A stretch of 64,000 nucleotides of DNA from Avena insularis (lineage: Eukaryota > Streptophyta > Magnoliopsida > Poales > Poaceae): NCBI GenBank assembly GCA_023614405.1, contig CM042697.1, positions 469,136,792-469,200,791 of the forward strand, written 5' to 3'. How positions within the stretch are numbered: the first letter of the stretch is position 1; every line of letters begins with the position of its first letter. Position numbers and translations under genes: made by a program. Below, piece by piece: positions 1 through 11,420 of the stretch. The notes beneath the pieces are model-generated. The model ran no database searches. It was given only the letters and a program-made list of their open reading frames with translations, and was not told the origin of the DNA.

Positions 1-2660
1 CTCTTGCTTATGTGTTGCAATGGTGGATCTTTTCTCTGTTTGGAGAGATTCTCCGTGGATTCTTGGTGTATGCTTGTATCTCGGAAGGAAAGTGGTTCAA
101 TCACACCAAGATTCTTTAGTTCTCAGTACCATACCAAATATTTAGCATCTTTTAGACCATGCCATAGTTAAAGTCAGATATGATCAATCAAACTTTTGTT
201 CTTTCTCTATATCTTGCTTTGTTTAGGTGAAGAAACACCCAGAATAATTTTGTGTGGTCAAATATGGAAAAATTTCTCATGCTACTCTTGATATTTTTGT
301 TGCTTGGTTTGAGATAATTTTCATGTGATATATAACTGCAAGTTCCATATGTACGATCATGCCAGAAGCTAACATGTTTAATTTGTTTCCAATAATGTGA
401 ATGCTTTGTTTCAGAACTTGAAGAGGAGGGTTTTGAACTGAATATAAATGGATCTTGTTCAGGTTAGTATCTAGATTATCATTCCCCTGTAATTTTATCT
501 TGGGGGTTATAGTGGATGATAGGTTTTTCTATGATTTGAACAGCTTGCCTCTTAACACTGGCCTGCTTATTAATACCTCATTTTTAGAACATTCTAATTT
601 ATAAATAAGGGTTAATATGCTGGATTTGTCAGTATGGACTTCAATTGTATTAACATATATTCTATACCTTCATTCTTGAGTTCATTATTTTGCAGCAGAA
701 AGTTTTTATTAGCATTCTCCCATAGTTTTCACACTGGCATTATAATTATAGGAGAGGGCACTGAGCTATGCCTTTTCTTCTTGTGACCTGACTACCAAGA
801 TGACCCAAGATGAACAGCCACCAGCCTCCACCCTTTTTCATCGGCGTTGCTCTCCATTTTGCCAAGTATGCCAGCAGTCAACACTATAATTTGTATCTTA
901 TTTTCGCATTTTAACTAAATTATCCACTCTTCTATTAGCGTGTAGTTCATCCAAGTAGAACTATGATCCCTTTCTAGAGCCTAATTAACTTAAATATTGC
1001 TTATTAGATAATCTACTCATGTATTCACCGCCTACAATTATTTTTCAATTACATGAATAGTGTTTTGTTTTATCAGGATTTGAGGCTATATTCTGTTTCA
1101 GGTTAGAAATGAAATTCGAAATTGTGAAATAAGATGGCTTGAAGAACTTTTGGCCCGTAGTGGTGATGGATATTCCCTTTCTGCCAATTTTGGCCAAATT
1201 ATGTCGTCCTTATTTTGCTACATTAGTGCAACCAACAAATTTCCATTGATACTATTGATTCCATGGTCAAGCTGGAAAAGGGAAAATAGTAGTATGAGCA
1301 GAGTTTGAAGACGAGGTTGTAGTGCTTGCTAGATTTATTTAAGCTCAAGATATCTCATATAGTCATATATACATCAGAGTTTGAATATAAGGTTGCGGTG
1401 CTTTCCTCTTTTAGCTTTAGGCAATTCATGTGATGAATGGACCTCTTTCTTCTGATTCACTTGAATTTTGTAAGTTCCCTCCCATGTACTTCCTCAAAAT
1501 TGAAGAAACAACGACAATCTTACTATTTGTATGATCCGCAATTTACAGGTGGTAAGTGAATTATTACAATTTTCACTATTCACTGATTTAGCCATGTTAT
1601 GTCTGTGGAAGAACTTTGATTCTGCCTTGATGCATATGATAGATTTCCTTTTTATGTGGATACAAGTAGATTTTTCTCTTAGAATAACACACCATGTACT
1701 CTTCATCAGTATTATGTTTAAGTAGCTTTCACATAGTGATTAACCATGTGAAAGGCCACCCAACGCCATGTATTGGTAGTGCTGACACTGTCAAGTCGTA
1801 GACAATCAAGAGACCTTGCTTAAATGAATATTGACGAGTTGTTTCATGGTGAGCAGGGATCTCGAACCCATTTTGCAAACTGGTGTGTCAAATTCATGTT
1901 TTCGATGGGGGACACCCCAACACCATATACTGGCCCATGGCATGCTTATGCAATTCCTGTTTGTTGGTTTACTATGTACCTTTTATTGTGTTTATTAGAT
2001 TCATTTACCTTCAATCATGTTGATCTCAAGATTGTATTGTCAAGAGCTGCATGATATTTTTCTGCAGCATTGGTTACAACATTAATGTCTTGTCAAATAA
2101 AAAAGGACATTGTTACTTGTGATTCATTGATGATTAACCATATGATGGTGTCATCTTGACTGACATGTCGTACTCTTTTTTTCCTAGAGAAAATCTTGGA
2201 GAACTCTATTGTATTGTTTTTCGGCTGCCCATATAGGATACTAAGGTAAAAAATTGTCATTTATTTCTGAAAATGCATTTCTTTTGATGTTCTTATGTAT
2301 CCAATCATTGAAAGTTATGTAGATAGCATGTTGGATGCTATGGTCAAAGATTATACCCTTATTTATGTCTGAATATTCTTTAATGTTTATGATGCTAAGT
2401 ACACAAATCACCGCATGCTATTTAGAGAGGGTCACCTCGAGATTTAATGTCCGGTATCTTCTAGCTTATACTAGGTTCAGTTATAATTACTTTTACTTTG
2501 TAATTGAGGGGATGTAATTTAACCTGAGAATTTATTTGGCGATACTTACTGTCTCCATGTTCCAAACAACCCAGTTGTCTTTTGATGTTGCTACTACCCA
2601 CTGATATATATGTGTTTTCTTTTGTTGTGAGGCACAACTCAGCCATTAAGATATAGGTCT
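1..2660. other. AT-rich stretch without a firm gene; exon-like fragments
   Basis: No convincing complete gene is visible. Splice-like borders occur: a 48-base open segment at 415-462 between ...TTTCAG and GTTAGT, and an open frame at 1102-1308. It could be the tail or introns of a gene that starts left of the window, or a decayed gene fragment. Short ORFs elsewhere here show no domain or codon signature. Confidence 0.4.
1102..1308 (+). other. possible terminal exon or exon relic (68 codons)
   Basis: An acceptor-like TTTCAG ends at 1101 and is followed by 68 open codons to TGA at 1306-1308. The reading contains RWLEELLARSGDG, a plausible amphipathic helix, but I recognise no family. An upstream open segment (415-462, reading LEEEGFELN) could belong to the same gene. 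Without an in-frame ATG it would have to be an internal or last exon. It could equally be a chance open frame in AT-rich DNA or a pseudogene remnant. Confidence 0.2.
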
Positions 2661-2673
2661 ACCTTACGTAACT

Positions 2674-2775
2674 TTGACTAAATGCTAAACCCTCTTCATA
2701 ATCTTATTTGACTAAATGCTAAACCCTCTTCATAATCTTATTTGACTAAATGCTAAACCCTCTTCATAATCTTAT
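2674..2775. repeat. 34-bp tandem repeat, three copies
   Basis: The unit beginning TTGACTAAATGCTAAACCC is repeated three times with exact 34-base spacing (starts at 2674, 2708 and 2742) and no visible differences, which suggests recent slippage. Confidence 0.95.
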
Positions 2776-2780
2776 TTGAC

Positions 2781-2976
2781 AATCGTCTATCAAACTTGAG
2801 CCTTCACACTATGGCCAATCATTTGGTAAATATTTTTGGCCATTTGTAATCGTCAAATTGTCCTAAACCCTAAACCATTTTCATAATCTCATCTCAAATC
2901 GTCTAGCAAATTTTGAATATTGATGCTATGCCCAACTATTTGGTAAATATTTTTGGCCACTTATAATTGCCAAGTT
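2781..2976. repeat. imperfect duplication of an ~80-bp segment
   Basis: The segment near 2781-2860 (AATCGTCTATCAAAC... TTTGGTAAATATTTTTGGCC) recurs at about 2896-2976 with scattered changes. It follows directly on the 34-bp array and looks like an older local duplication. Confidence 0.75.
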
Positions 2977-3149
2977 GACTCAAAATCAACGGGATCGTGC
3001 GCCAAGGCGCACCACTAAATCTAGTACACATAGACTCCACACCCAGCAACTCGAAGACGATATGCCACGTATCCATCCTCATTATTTTAGTCTTAACAAG
3101 ACTACTAATTAGAGTATGGCCCAGTTTAGCCTCCAAGAAGGTCCGCCAC

Positions 3150-3345
3150 TGATATGCCACATGGCTTGCTCCACGGATTGCTCCTCCTTTTGTTCTGAGG
3201 TGGACTTTGTGGTTCTTTTTGAACAGCATGCATGTAAACTGGTATTCGGTGGTGGGCTAGCTTAGAGTCGTTGAAAGCGCCAACGAGTGATAGGACCATG
3301 GGTGGTCTTTGAACCAACGAAACTGATCAACTTTTTTGTGCGGGG
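3150..3345. repeat. SAUR-locus duplication module, copy 1
   Basis: A stretch with GAGGTGGACTTTG, CAAACTGGTATTC-like and CCAACGAAACTG blocks recurs in the same order at 13905-14060 and 25430-25620. No gene is seen in it. The three copies mark successive rounds of segmental duplication around the SAUR genes. Confidence 0.75.
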
Positions 3346-3829
3346 TTGTCTTTTCTGTTTAGTCTCTGTTTTTCGGTGTTTTTTTGGGAGTGTTTAGGTG
3401 ACAGCTAGTACGTCCTAAAGTTATAATAAGATTTTTCATGTTCTATTCACGTTTCGATGGTGCATCTATCGATGGTGGAGAGTGTGTGGAGTCGTATGTT
3501 AGACGAATTTCCGTAGATCCGGTAGTTTTTCATGTTTCTTGGTGTGATTTCAGTTTTTCGATCTATCGTTGTCAGCGTTGAGGAAGGTTGTTCCTCTAAT
3601 ACGCTGATCCTTTATGGCTATACCTCGATGACTTCAGGTCTGTCTGTTATAACAAGGTTTATTACGACAAACTTCGTCCGGCTCCAGTTGTGAGGGATGA
3701 GGACTGTCGCGCGCTTTGGATCGCGCAAGTGATTATAGTAGTCGTTAGATGATTCAGTGATCTATTTATAATTTTTATTACTTTTAGCCACGTTTATAGT
3801 GCGGTCAATGATTTTTAACAAATCGGTGA
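3346..3829. other. unassigned 0.5-kb stretch
   Basis: No gene found. The text from about 3540 to 3780, ending in TTTATAATTTTTATTACTTTTA, has the look of the 3' tail of a plant LINE or an old UTR, but no coding domain remains to confirm it. Confidence 0.25.
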
Positions 3830-4122
3830 GGGCTTGTTTGATTTATAGGATAGGAAAAGTATAGAAATAGGAAAAACATAGGATTGAGATGTCATGCCAA
3901 CTTGAATTCTATGGGAATAGGAATTTTGTTTGATGTAGCAAAGGAATTTTTCCATGAGGTGTGATCTAATGTTTCTTTCCTATAGGAATTGCACTACAAG
4001 ATTCCTATAGGATTAATTTCTATATGATGTGTTCCTATGAATCAAACAATGACATAGAAAAAATCCCATAGGATTTAAATCCTACATAATTTTTATGTAA
4101 TTCCTATGAATCAAACAAGCCC
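3830..4122. mobile_element. Tourist-like MITE, 293 bp
   Basis: The ends are inverted repeats (GGGCTTGTTTGATT on the left, AATCAAACAAGCCC on the right) and both sides carry the trinucleotide TGA (3827-3829 and 4123-4125) as a 3-bp target duplication. The interior is AT-rich and has repeated CCTATAGGA palindromes. There is no coding capacity. A PIF/Harbinger-type MITE is inferred from the 3-bp duplication and G-rich ends. Confidence 0.85.
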
Positions 4123-4199
4123 TGAAATTTCGCAAACGGAAAGACACGCACATGCCATGATTTTCAACAAAAACAGGGTGTGCAACCGCATGCACATGC

Positions 4200-4798
4200 A
4201 TGCACTCCCCCCGTGCAGCGGTTCCTAGAATTAGTCGTAACCGAAGAACTGGACCAGCCGATTAACGCGATAAGCGGGCGGCGCGGTGGCTCCGGTCGGG
4301 GCTGAGTCACCGGCCGTAGTAGTGCTCGACGCGTCGATCGGCGACTTGACCTGAGCGCCGCCCCAGTCACAGAACAACCAGTCGCTGATGATCGCAACAT
4401 TGACTGGACGTCTGGACCGCACCAACCCGGTGTCCTGACGTACTGTATACGTACGAGTCCAGATTTACTACTTTCTAGGAGTACAAAGTTAATTATGGGC
4501 ATCGAGATCGTACGGTGGTGCCGTATTCGTACGAAATAACGTCCTCCTGGTCGACCTGTCGAAGTTGCGGAGGAGCTTCCATGGGAGTGTTGAAAGTTGA
4601 AACTGTTCTTTAAGTACGGCCCCGGTTGTCCTGAAATCTATTTTGGTAGGTTTTACTAGTCTTACTAGTCACGTTGACGGTCGCACACACACGAGTCCTT
4701 AATTGTGTAAAACTTGATTAGTTGGCTCATTGCACGTGAGACAACAAAGACTTACTCTTTATTATTTGGTACAATTAAGGGTGTAGACACAGACTTAC
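4200..4798. repeat. segmental duplicate of 16490-17000 (copy A)
   Basis: Shared blocks include TCGATCGGCGACTT, GGTCGACCTGTCGAA, GAGCTTCC and GGCAGGTTTTACT-like text in the same order as in 16490-17000. No gene is supported. It is part of the SAUR-bearing duplicated segment and is broken at 4799 by a Harbinger insertion. Confidence 0.75.
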
Positions 4799-4801
4799 TT
4801 A

Positions 4802-6649
4802 GGGCCTGTTTGTTTGGGCTGTGGCTGGCTGGCTCTGCAGCTGTGCAGGGAAAGCTGCTGTGCAGGAAAAACTATTTCTCTTAATTTAACTGTTTGGCAA
4901 CTTGGCTGGCTGTCTGACTGTGTGCCAAGAAATTGTCTGTAATGTCCCTGTAATTAATATAACATGTAAACTTCACTATTGAAGTGCATAAACGTATATG
5001 TTATTATTATATACCATATGTCACATATTGGTTTGTCCAAAATACATATTCAACCATTAAACAAATAAAGATAGTCGCATAATGAATATAGATACATCCA
5101 CACCGATATAATTGTGTTCAGTGCATTGTTGTAAGCCGAGAAAAAATCCTTCTCCACATGCTTGCTTTTCCCCGTTCCCATTTCATTCTCTACATGTTTG
5201 CGTTTCGCTATTGGATTGTTGTAAGGCGAGGTATCATCATCAAGCATTATTGGAGCCTCATTGTCATTTCCTTCTTCCTGGCCTGCAATGGCAGCTGATT
5301 GTCCTGTGACATGAGCCTTTCTAAACATAACATCCTGTTGTTCCAAGTTGGGAGGTGGTTCATTCCTAAATTTTGCATGGTCAGGACGAATCTGCAAATA
5401 AGAACATAATAATTGAGAGATCAGTCTGATGATCATAATAACAAATACAAAGGAAAGGCAAGTATAAAAAATAGTAACTTACAGCTATGTGATTCTTCCA
5501 CCAATCATCATCTGCATCCATAGTTTTTGTTATAGAATCCCAACCAAGCCCGGTCGCATTTTGCAGTTCCATCCACCCCGTGTAATTCTTCTTTAAAGCA
5601 TCCCATTTGTTCTTAAATTGTTTTTGCGTTAATCTTTCCTCTGTTTTTTCGGCAAATTTGTCTCCAAGATTTTTGTACCCCTTTCTACTCAATCAACCCC
5701 CATTCCTATTATTGGCATTCACTTCCTCCATACAAATGTCACAGAAAACTCTAGTGTGGTATGGATCCCAAACCATCTTCGATATTTCAGCAAGACCAAC
5801 ACGTAGCAATACTACAACAAGCAACATAATTTCAGCAAGACCAACACATTATTAGTAGCAAATAACCTCACATTACTAGCAGCAAACATCATCAAATTGT
5901 ACATTAGTACCACAAGTGACATCAAATTTTCATGCAACTCCACATCAAGAAATACATGTATGAAATTATATAGCAGTACAACATCTAACAATACCAAATT
6001 TCACGACACAGATAAGCAGCACCGCATCTGACATCAATAAAATTTGCTAGCAGTATGGCATCCCACATATGAACAGTGGCCTCACCTCTGGACTGGAACG
6101 AGTCGGCCGGGGCGAGATAAGGCGTCTTGGCGGCGGACGTGCGAGGACGGGGATCAACTGGAGGAGGTCCGGCGGTGGGCAGCAGGTCCGGCGGCGGGCA
6201 GCAGGCCACGGGAACGTGCGAGGACAGGGACGAGCATGGGAGGTCCGGCGGTGGGGAGGTGGGCAGCAGAAAGGAGTCGAGCTGGCGGGGAGGAGGGCGG
6301 TGGGGAGGAGTCGGGCTGGCGGCGGCGCTAGGCGATGTCAAGCAAGAGAACCCTATCCTATCGCTCGGAACGGAAGGATACCATGACGGGGTCGAGTGGG
6401 GCTTTTTTTTACTGGGATATGTTGGGCTGTTGACCGGGTGGCATTTTGTTGTAAATATCGCTTATCGATATGTCCAAACTAGAAAATGGTTCGCTCGCCT
6501 TTGCGGGAAGCACCTAGTGACGTGCTTTGCCCGCGACGCCTATTTCGTACAAGTACTTTGGCAAAAGCCTAACACACAGCTGGCCGTTTGTTTTGTTTTT
6601 CTAGCTTTTTCCAGTGAAGAAGTGGTAAAATGCCCAAACAAACACCCCC
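4802..6649. mobile_element. PIF/Harbinger element, 1.85 kb, TSD TTA
   Basis: The left end GGGCCTGTTTGTTTGGGCT and the inverse of the right end (GGGGGTGTTTGTTTGGGCA) match as terminal inverted repeats. TTA flanks both sides (4799-4801 and 6650-6652), the usual Harbinger target duplication. The element carries only a MYB/SANT-like gene on the minus strand. No DDE transposase frame is visible, so it depends on another element for movement. It interrupts the duplicated SAUR-flank sequence that is continuous near 17.0 kb. Confidence 0.9.
5050..5763 (-). pseudogene. Harbinger MYB/SANT-like protein gene with premature stop
   Basis: This is the second protein of Harbinger-type elements, a MYB/SANT-like DNA-binding protein that works with the DDE transposase in known members. 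A reading frame with VFCDICMEEVNA leads into KNLGDKFAEKTEERLTQKQ, WDALKKNYTGWMEL, then DDDWWKNHIA. A GTAAGT donor at 5483 or just below and the acceptor TATTTGCAG before 5394 join this in frame to IRPDHAKFRNEPP and an acidic tail down to a stop at 5050. The frame holds an internal TGA near 5695-5697, between NRNGG and LSRKGYK, where related proteins read through. The protein would be truncated there, so the copy is probably dead. The 5' exon above 5763 is not clear, and the downstream exon has a KRKHVEN basic patch. Confidence 0.7.
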
Positions 6650-6822
6650 TTAGATTATTCACTGTCTATAAATACTGAATGGTCACGCTTCATTTTAAGG
6701 TTTTCAATGTAAAATTTTGAACACTAGAAATCTTACGTCGTTTGGTCTTATTCCAAAAGAGCTTTTGCTACTACCCTACATGAACATACGTCATTTGGTC
6801 TTATTCCAAAAACAAAAAACCA
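6650..6822. other. short spacer, duplicated flank
   Basis: No gene. It holds a local repeat of the words CGTTTGGTCTTATTCCAAAA and CATTTGGTCTTATTCCAAAA about 50 bases apart. Confidence 0.5.
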
Positions 6823-6928
6823 TACTCCCTCCGATTCATATTATTTATCACTAAAATGGATATATCTAGATATGTTTTAGTGCTAGATACATCTATTTTA
6901 ATGATAAGTAATATGATCAGATGGAGTA
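6823..6928. mobile_element. Stowaway MITE, 106 bp
   Basis: The left end is TACTCCCTCCGATTCATA and the right end ATCAGATGGAGTA, an inverted pair closed by TA on both sides. This is the common grass Stowaway (Tc1/Mariner) pattern. The interior folds on ATATCTAGATAT-like text. No coding capacity. Confidence 0.9.
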
Positions 6929-8060
6929 CGTCATTTAGTAGTCTGCCTGAAGCTGCAAGTTCTGACTGGTTCTCCTATCCTTTATCTATTTCCTTCACCC
7001 TCTCCATCAATTTCGTGGTCAAGCCCCGTCACCGGCAACGTCGAAAGCTCTGCACATGTTCTTCGGGGAGATTGTTGAACTCGCACATGTTGTACGAAGA
7101 GTTAATCTGCATTTCCATGTACTGGTTCTCTGTATTATTTTGATCACGTCAGCTGCAAATTTGTTTTTTGCAGGTTCAATTATTTATATTTTACTAAATA
7201 GCATTTTTGTAGTCTGTTGTTTTCCAGTCTTGTGAAATATGGAGTAGTTAGCACTTGGCTGAAAATAAATTCCGTTCACACATCAATTGGCTTGAAATAA
7301 AACTCTGTTCACACGTCATCGTTGGCTTGCATATGAGTACATGCATGTCGCTGTCAGCAGGTCAAGCACAAAATCTTTTCCCCAAAAAACAAAAGAAGGT
7401 TCAAACATGATTGGCAATCATCTCAAGAAGTTTTTTTTATATATTGACAAAAGTTGCAATTGTTTATAACCTAGTCCCTCTGTTTTAAAATATATGATAT
7501 TTTAGCTTTTTTTTAAACACGTGTATCTAGAATTTTTTACTTTTGGTTTTACTTCTTGTGCAATCATCATAGTATAATGTACAATATATTATCTGCCTAA
7601 TTTATCGGAGAGGACGTGAAAACTCACTTTACCTCATTTTATACGTAAAAACTATAAATGTTCCTACATGTCATAAGATTTAAATCTTGGATTGAACCTT
7701 AAATTGTCACAGACGATGGATACTCAATGCTTGACTTACATTTGTAAACCTCATAAGATAGGAGTACCACTTAATTCTTCATGCACTCAACCTTTAATAG
7801 TTGTGTCCACCATTTATGTGCAAAACATGGATGAACTGATTACATGCTTGAAAAAAAGATAACCTAATTTTGGCCACTGCTTATTCATAAAAATTTTGCA
7901 CTTATGAACTATGAAAAGTAAAAAATCTTAAATCCCACTCGTATTTGAAAAATTCGGGTGTTGTTGAAAAAGCTCTAATGGGTTTCTTTGCAATTCCTGC
8001 TTTCCGGAGTTGTTCCTGTATTTCTTTTTGTAGGTTGAGTATATTGGATATTTCAGCATG
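6929..8060. repeat. segmental duplicate of 17030-17206 and 18195-19330 (copy A)
   Basis: The order of shared blocks (GCACATGTT..., CATTTTTGTAGTCTGTTGTTTTCC, CACTTGGCTGAAAATAAA, TTTGTAAACCTCATAAG) matches copy B. Copy B has an extra ~990 bases between the second and third block and a small hAT-like MITE after the fourth. No gene is supported here. Confidence 0.8.
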
Positions 8061-9421
8061 CATGTCCATAACATGGATGAACTGGTTACGTGGGTGAAAA
8101 ATAAAATAATTTTATGTATGCTTAGGTCTTTCTCAGTAACTCACTTAAAATATATATATATGTAAAATGATATTATTTTTAACTTAGTTGTAGTCCTTAT
8201 TGAACCATGATAGTAAAACGGGATTTTTTTGAAACTTGATGGAGCGAATATTTCTTTACAAAATTTTATACATAAACAATGTTAGCCAAACTTTCTTATC
8301 ACACAAAAACAACGATTAAACCCCTGCTTTGCATTACTGGTCTTAGTTGTGACAAACTTTTAATCTTAAATTAAGCTTATTAATTTGTGACAGATGCATT
8401 GTGAATGTTGGACTTGCGTTTGTACTCATCATAAGATGCCGCTCACTTAAGTGTCCATGTAGCTTACATTTTATAATTTTAGATCACTAACATTGACAAT
8501 TAATGCATTTTAATTTATTACTGTAGCGGATAGACATTTGTTACTCAAAGTTATACATTGGAAGAATATGAAAAGTCAAAAAAAATACTTCAATGTTTAT
8601 GTTTACGTTGGAGGATCAACATTCTGATAGACAACATAGTTTATGTTTACATATAAAACATTTAATTCTGACAAAAGAATTGTTTTCCTGCATAAAAACA
8701 ATTTTCATTGCAATTGGTAAACATGACACACACAAATCGGATGCGTTAACCTCAATGTTTCCTCTCATGTAGATAAAAGATACTTGTAACTTGAATAAAC
8801 TAGGACCATAAAATGGATCAAGCCCCTAAAATGTTTCCTCTCATGTTTCATCCTGGCCCCTGATCACGAGAAGATATCTCGGCCACGTTAAACAAATGCA
8901 TCGAGCCAATAAAAGACCAATATTGTGCAGGAGATGTGCACTGAAGAATCACTGCGATATCAGAAAATCATCCAACGGAGGGTGGAAACCATTTCGCTGG
9001 CGGTAATGGCCTATTTCATTTGATAATTGATATATGTGACAGGAGGTCTGACGACTCTAACCTTATATTACAAAGCGCAATCCTCTCGGCATCATGAGAA
9101 AATACATCAGCCACGTTAAACAAATGCATCGAGCTCATAAAAGACCAATATTGAGCAGGAAATGTGCACTGGAGAATCACTGTGGTATCAGAAAATCATC
9201 CAACGGAGCATGGAAACCATTTTGGTGGCAGTAATGGCCTATTACAAAGCGCAATCCTCTCATGTCAGTCATTCCCCAACCAACGAAGAAAATAGCTGTC
9301 GGAGTTATCAAAAAACAAAGCCGTAGGATCAAGTGAGTCAATTGGTCAACAGCACGGCGGTATAGTTCTGCCTAATTGATCAGCTAGAGATTCAATGGAT
9401 CAGTACTTGGCGGAGACTGCC
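8060..9421. repeat. SAUR upstream/downstream unit, copy alpha
   Basis: This unit aligns in order with 9530-11440 and 19330-21230: ATGGATGAACTGGTTAC, the AC-rich CAATTGGTAAACATGACACACAC, GAGAAGATATCTCGGCCACG, then TATTACAAAGCGC and TCATGTCAGTCATTCCCC. It contains an internal second copy of the block at 9090-9240. It ends in the last codons of a SAUR gene at 9400-9420 and then loses similarity. Confidence 0.8.
9400..9420 (-). pseudogene. SAUR gene remnant: last seven codons only
   Basis: Read on the minus strand this ends in codons for AVSAKY and TGA, identical in meaning to the C-terminus of the intact SAUR at 11421-11714. The 3' flank (CTAATTGATCAGCTAGAGATT and about 150 bases beyond, 9241-9399) also matches. 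Similarity stops abruptly at 9421. The rest of the gene body is absent, so this is the scar of a third SAUR copy lost by deletion or unequal exchange. Confidence 0.85.
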
Positions 9422-10017
9422 AAATATTTAAGAAACTACTAACAAACAAGACATTAATATTTAACTAGATACATAAGAAACTAGACAAAGTTGAGGCCAT
9501 TAATATGAACTGGACGGAGTACAAAAAATGGACGAAGTGGTTACATGGATGAAAAATAAGACAATTTTATTTATGCCTAGGTTTCTCTCTCAAGTAACTA
9601 ACTTCAACAATACATATATATTTAAAATACTATTATTTTCAACATAGTCGCGGTCCTCATCGAATAATTATAATAAAACACCTAACTTTTTTTTTCTAAA
9701 TTTCATGGTGCGTTCCTAGAACATCTCTTAACATAATTTTATAGATAAAAAGGTTAGCCAAACTTTGTCTGGCGCAAAAAAAAAGAGTAAAACCCCTACT
9801 TTGCGTAGCCAATCATGGTTGTGAGAAACTTTTAATCCTCAATTAAGCCTATTAATGTGTGACAGATACATGGTGAATGTTGGACTTGCATGTGTACTCC
9901 TCATAAGCTACCTCTCACTTAGTTATCCACCTATCTTACATTTTATAATTCCAAATACCACTATGCACAATAGATGGAGGAACTGACTGCATGCATGAAA
10001 ACAAGTTAACGCTATGG

Positions 10018-10181
10018 TTTGACGGGTATTTAGATGGCCAACTTCGACGATTAATACATTTTAAATTATTACTACAATAGATAGACATTTGTTGCTCAAT
10101 TTGACGGGTATTTAGATGGCCAACTTCGACGATTAATACATTTTAAATTGTTACTACAATAGATAGACATTTCTTGCTCAA
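10018..10181. repeat. 82-bp tandem duplication
   Basis: TTTGACGGGTATTTAGATGG and the following text start at 10018 and again at 10100, with one or two differences over 82 bases. Confidence 0.9.
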
Positions 10182-10582
10182 AGTTATAAATTTTAAGAAT
10201 ATGAATAGTCAAAAAAATACTTGATGGTCATCCGGAATTTGAAAAAAAAATCCTCATGGATAGAATATATTAATCAATGTTCTTATAAATAGAAATCAAG
10301 TTCTTGATTTTGGGAGCTGCTCTTGTATTTCTGGATAGTATATTTGTAAAATGAAGATGTATTGAGTCAGATTTAATAAAATTTTACTTGGCTAAACTTA
10401 TCCACTATATTCTTGCATCATAGGAGAGGCTCAACATTCCAATGGACAAAAAATGGTTGATGTTTACATATAAAACATTTGATTCTGACAGATGAGTTAT
10501 TTTTACAAATGGTTGATGTAGAAACAATTCTGACAAATGGTTGATGTAGAAACAATTGTCACACTACAATTGACAAATATAA

Positions 10583-10601
10583 ACACACACACACACACAC
10601 A
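10583..10601. repeat. (AC)n microsatellite
   Basis: About nine AC units. The paralogous positions hold a shorter ACACAC run (copy alpha, near 8725) and a GC/AC run (copy gamma, 20619-20632), so the repeat has evolved independently in each duplicate. Confidence 0.9.
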
Positions 10602-10843
10602 AATTGGATTCATTAACCTCAATGTTTGCCCCCAAGAGAGGAGTTCATCTCTTGGCCTCGGCATCATGAGAAGATACCTCAGCCGCGTTAAACAAATGCA
10701 TCGAGCCCATAAAAGACAAATATTGTGCATGAAATGTGCACTGAAGAATCACTGTGGTATCAGAAAATCATCCAACGGAGCATGCAAACCATTATTTCGG
10801 TGGCAGTAATATATAATGTCTTATTTCATTTGATAATTGATAT

Positions 10844-11224
10844 CACTTTTGCTTCGGTCCCCGCCCCCCTTTCAAACTTTGATCAACAAAAACTTGATAC
10901 CGATTGTTTAGAGGACCGCACGAACCCATCCGAAGTCCATATGATTCTCTTAGACGTATAATCATCGTATATGTATACTCATGTGTCTGCGAAGACGAAA
11001 ATCGGAAGTTATATAACAACAACAACAAAATTAAAATATGACATGCAAATACGTAGATCGCGATAATGGGAGGTAGGATCAGCCAACCAAAACATAGAAT
11101 ATACCCGGTTCAACCGAGTATACATATACGGAGATATATGTGGTCTCGATATGGGTTTCGACAGGTCAATAAAACAAAACAACACATACAACTTAAGTTT
11201 AGAGAGGGGACCGAAGCACACCTC
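10844..11224. mobile_element. 381-bp MITE-like element with GCTTCGGTCCCC ends
   Basis: The left end CACTTTTGCTTCGGTCCCC and the inverse of the right end (GAGGTGTGCTTCGGTCCCC) pair as terminal inverted repeats. GATAT flanks it on both sides (10839-10843 and 11225-11229). The paralogue at 9030-9050 reads straight through this site (ATTGATATATGTGACAGG), giving the empty site. A second full-length copy lies inverted at 14293-14658. No long ORF. I do not recognise the family. Confidence 0.85.
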
Positions 11225-11420
11225 GATATATGTGACAAGAGGTCTAACGGCTCTAACCTTATATTACAAAGCGCGTCTCATGTCAGTCATTCCCCAACCA
11301 ATGAAGAAAATAGCCGTCGGAGTTATCAAAAAAACAAAGCCGTAGGATCAAGCGAGTCAACTGGTCAACAGCACGGCGGTATCGGTCTGCCTAATTGATC
11401 AGCTAGAGATTTAATGGTGA

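Larger units (their letters stand above)
9510..10843. repeat. SAUR-linked unit, copy beta (left part)
   Basis: Homologous to 8060-9240 and to 19330-20990. It includes a CA microsatellite and the block at 10660-10810 that also occurs twice in copy alpha (TTAAACAAATGCATCGAG, ATCACTGTGGTATCAG). No gene. Its continuation resumes at 11225 after an inserted element. Confidence 0.8.

Noticed and set aside
4164..4502. 112-codon minus-strand frame
   Set aside because: No domain, and the paralogous segment at 16.5 kb does not keep the frame.
6044..6678. Arg/Gly-rich open frames on plus inside the Harbinger element
   Set aside because: They run through the GC-rich region and into the right terminal inverted repeat; opposite strand to the MYB-like gene.
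7472..7600. Possible Stowaway element starting TAGTCCCTCTGTTTTAAAATAT
   Set aside because: The left end is suggestive but no matching right end or TA duplication was found.
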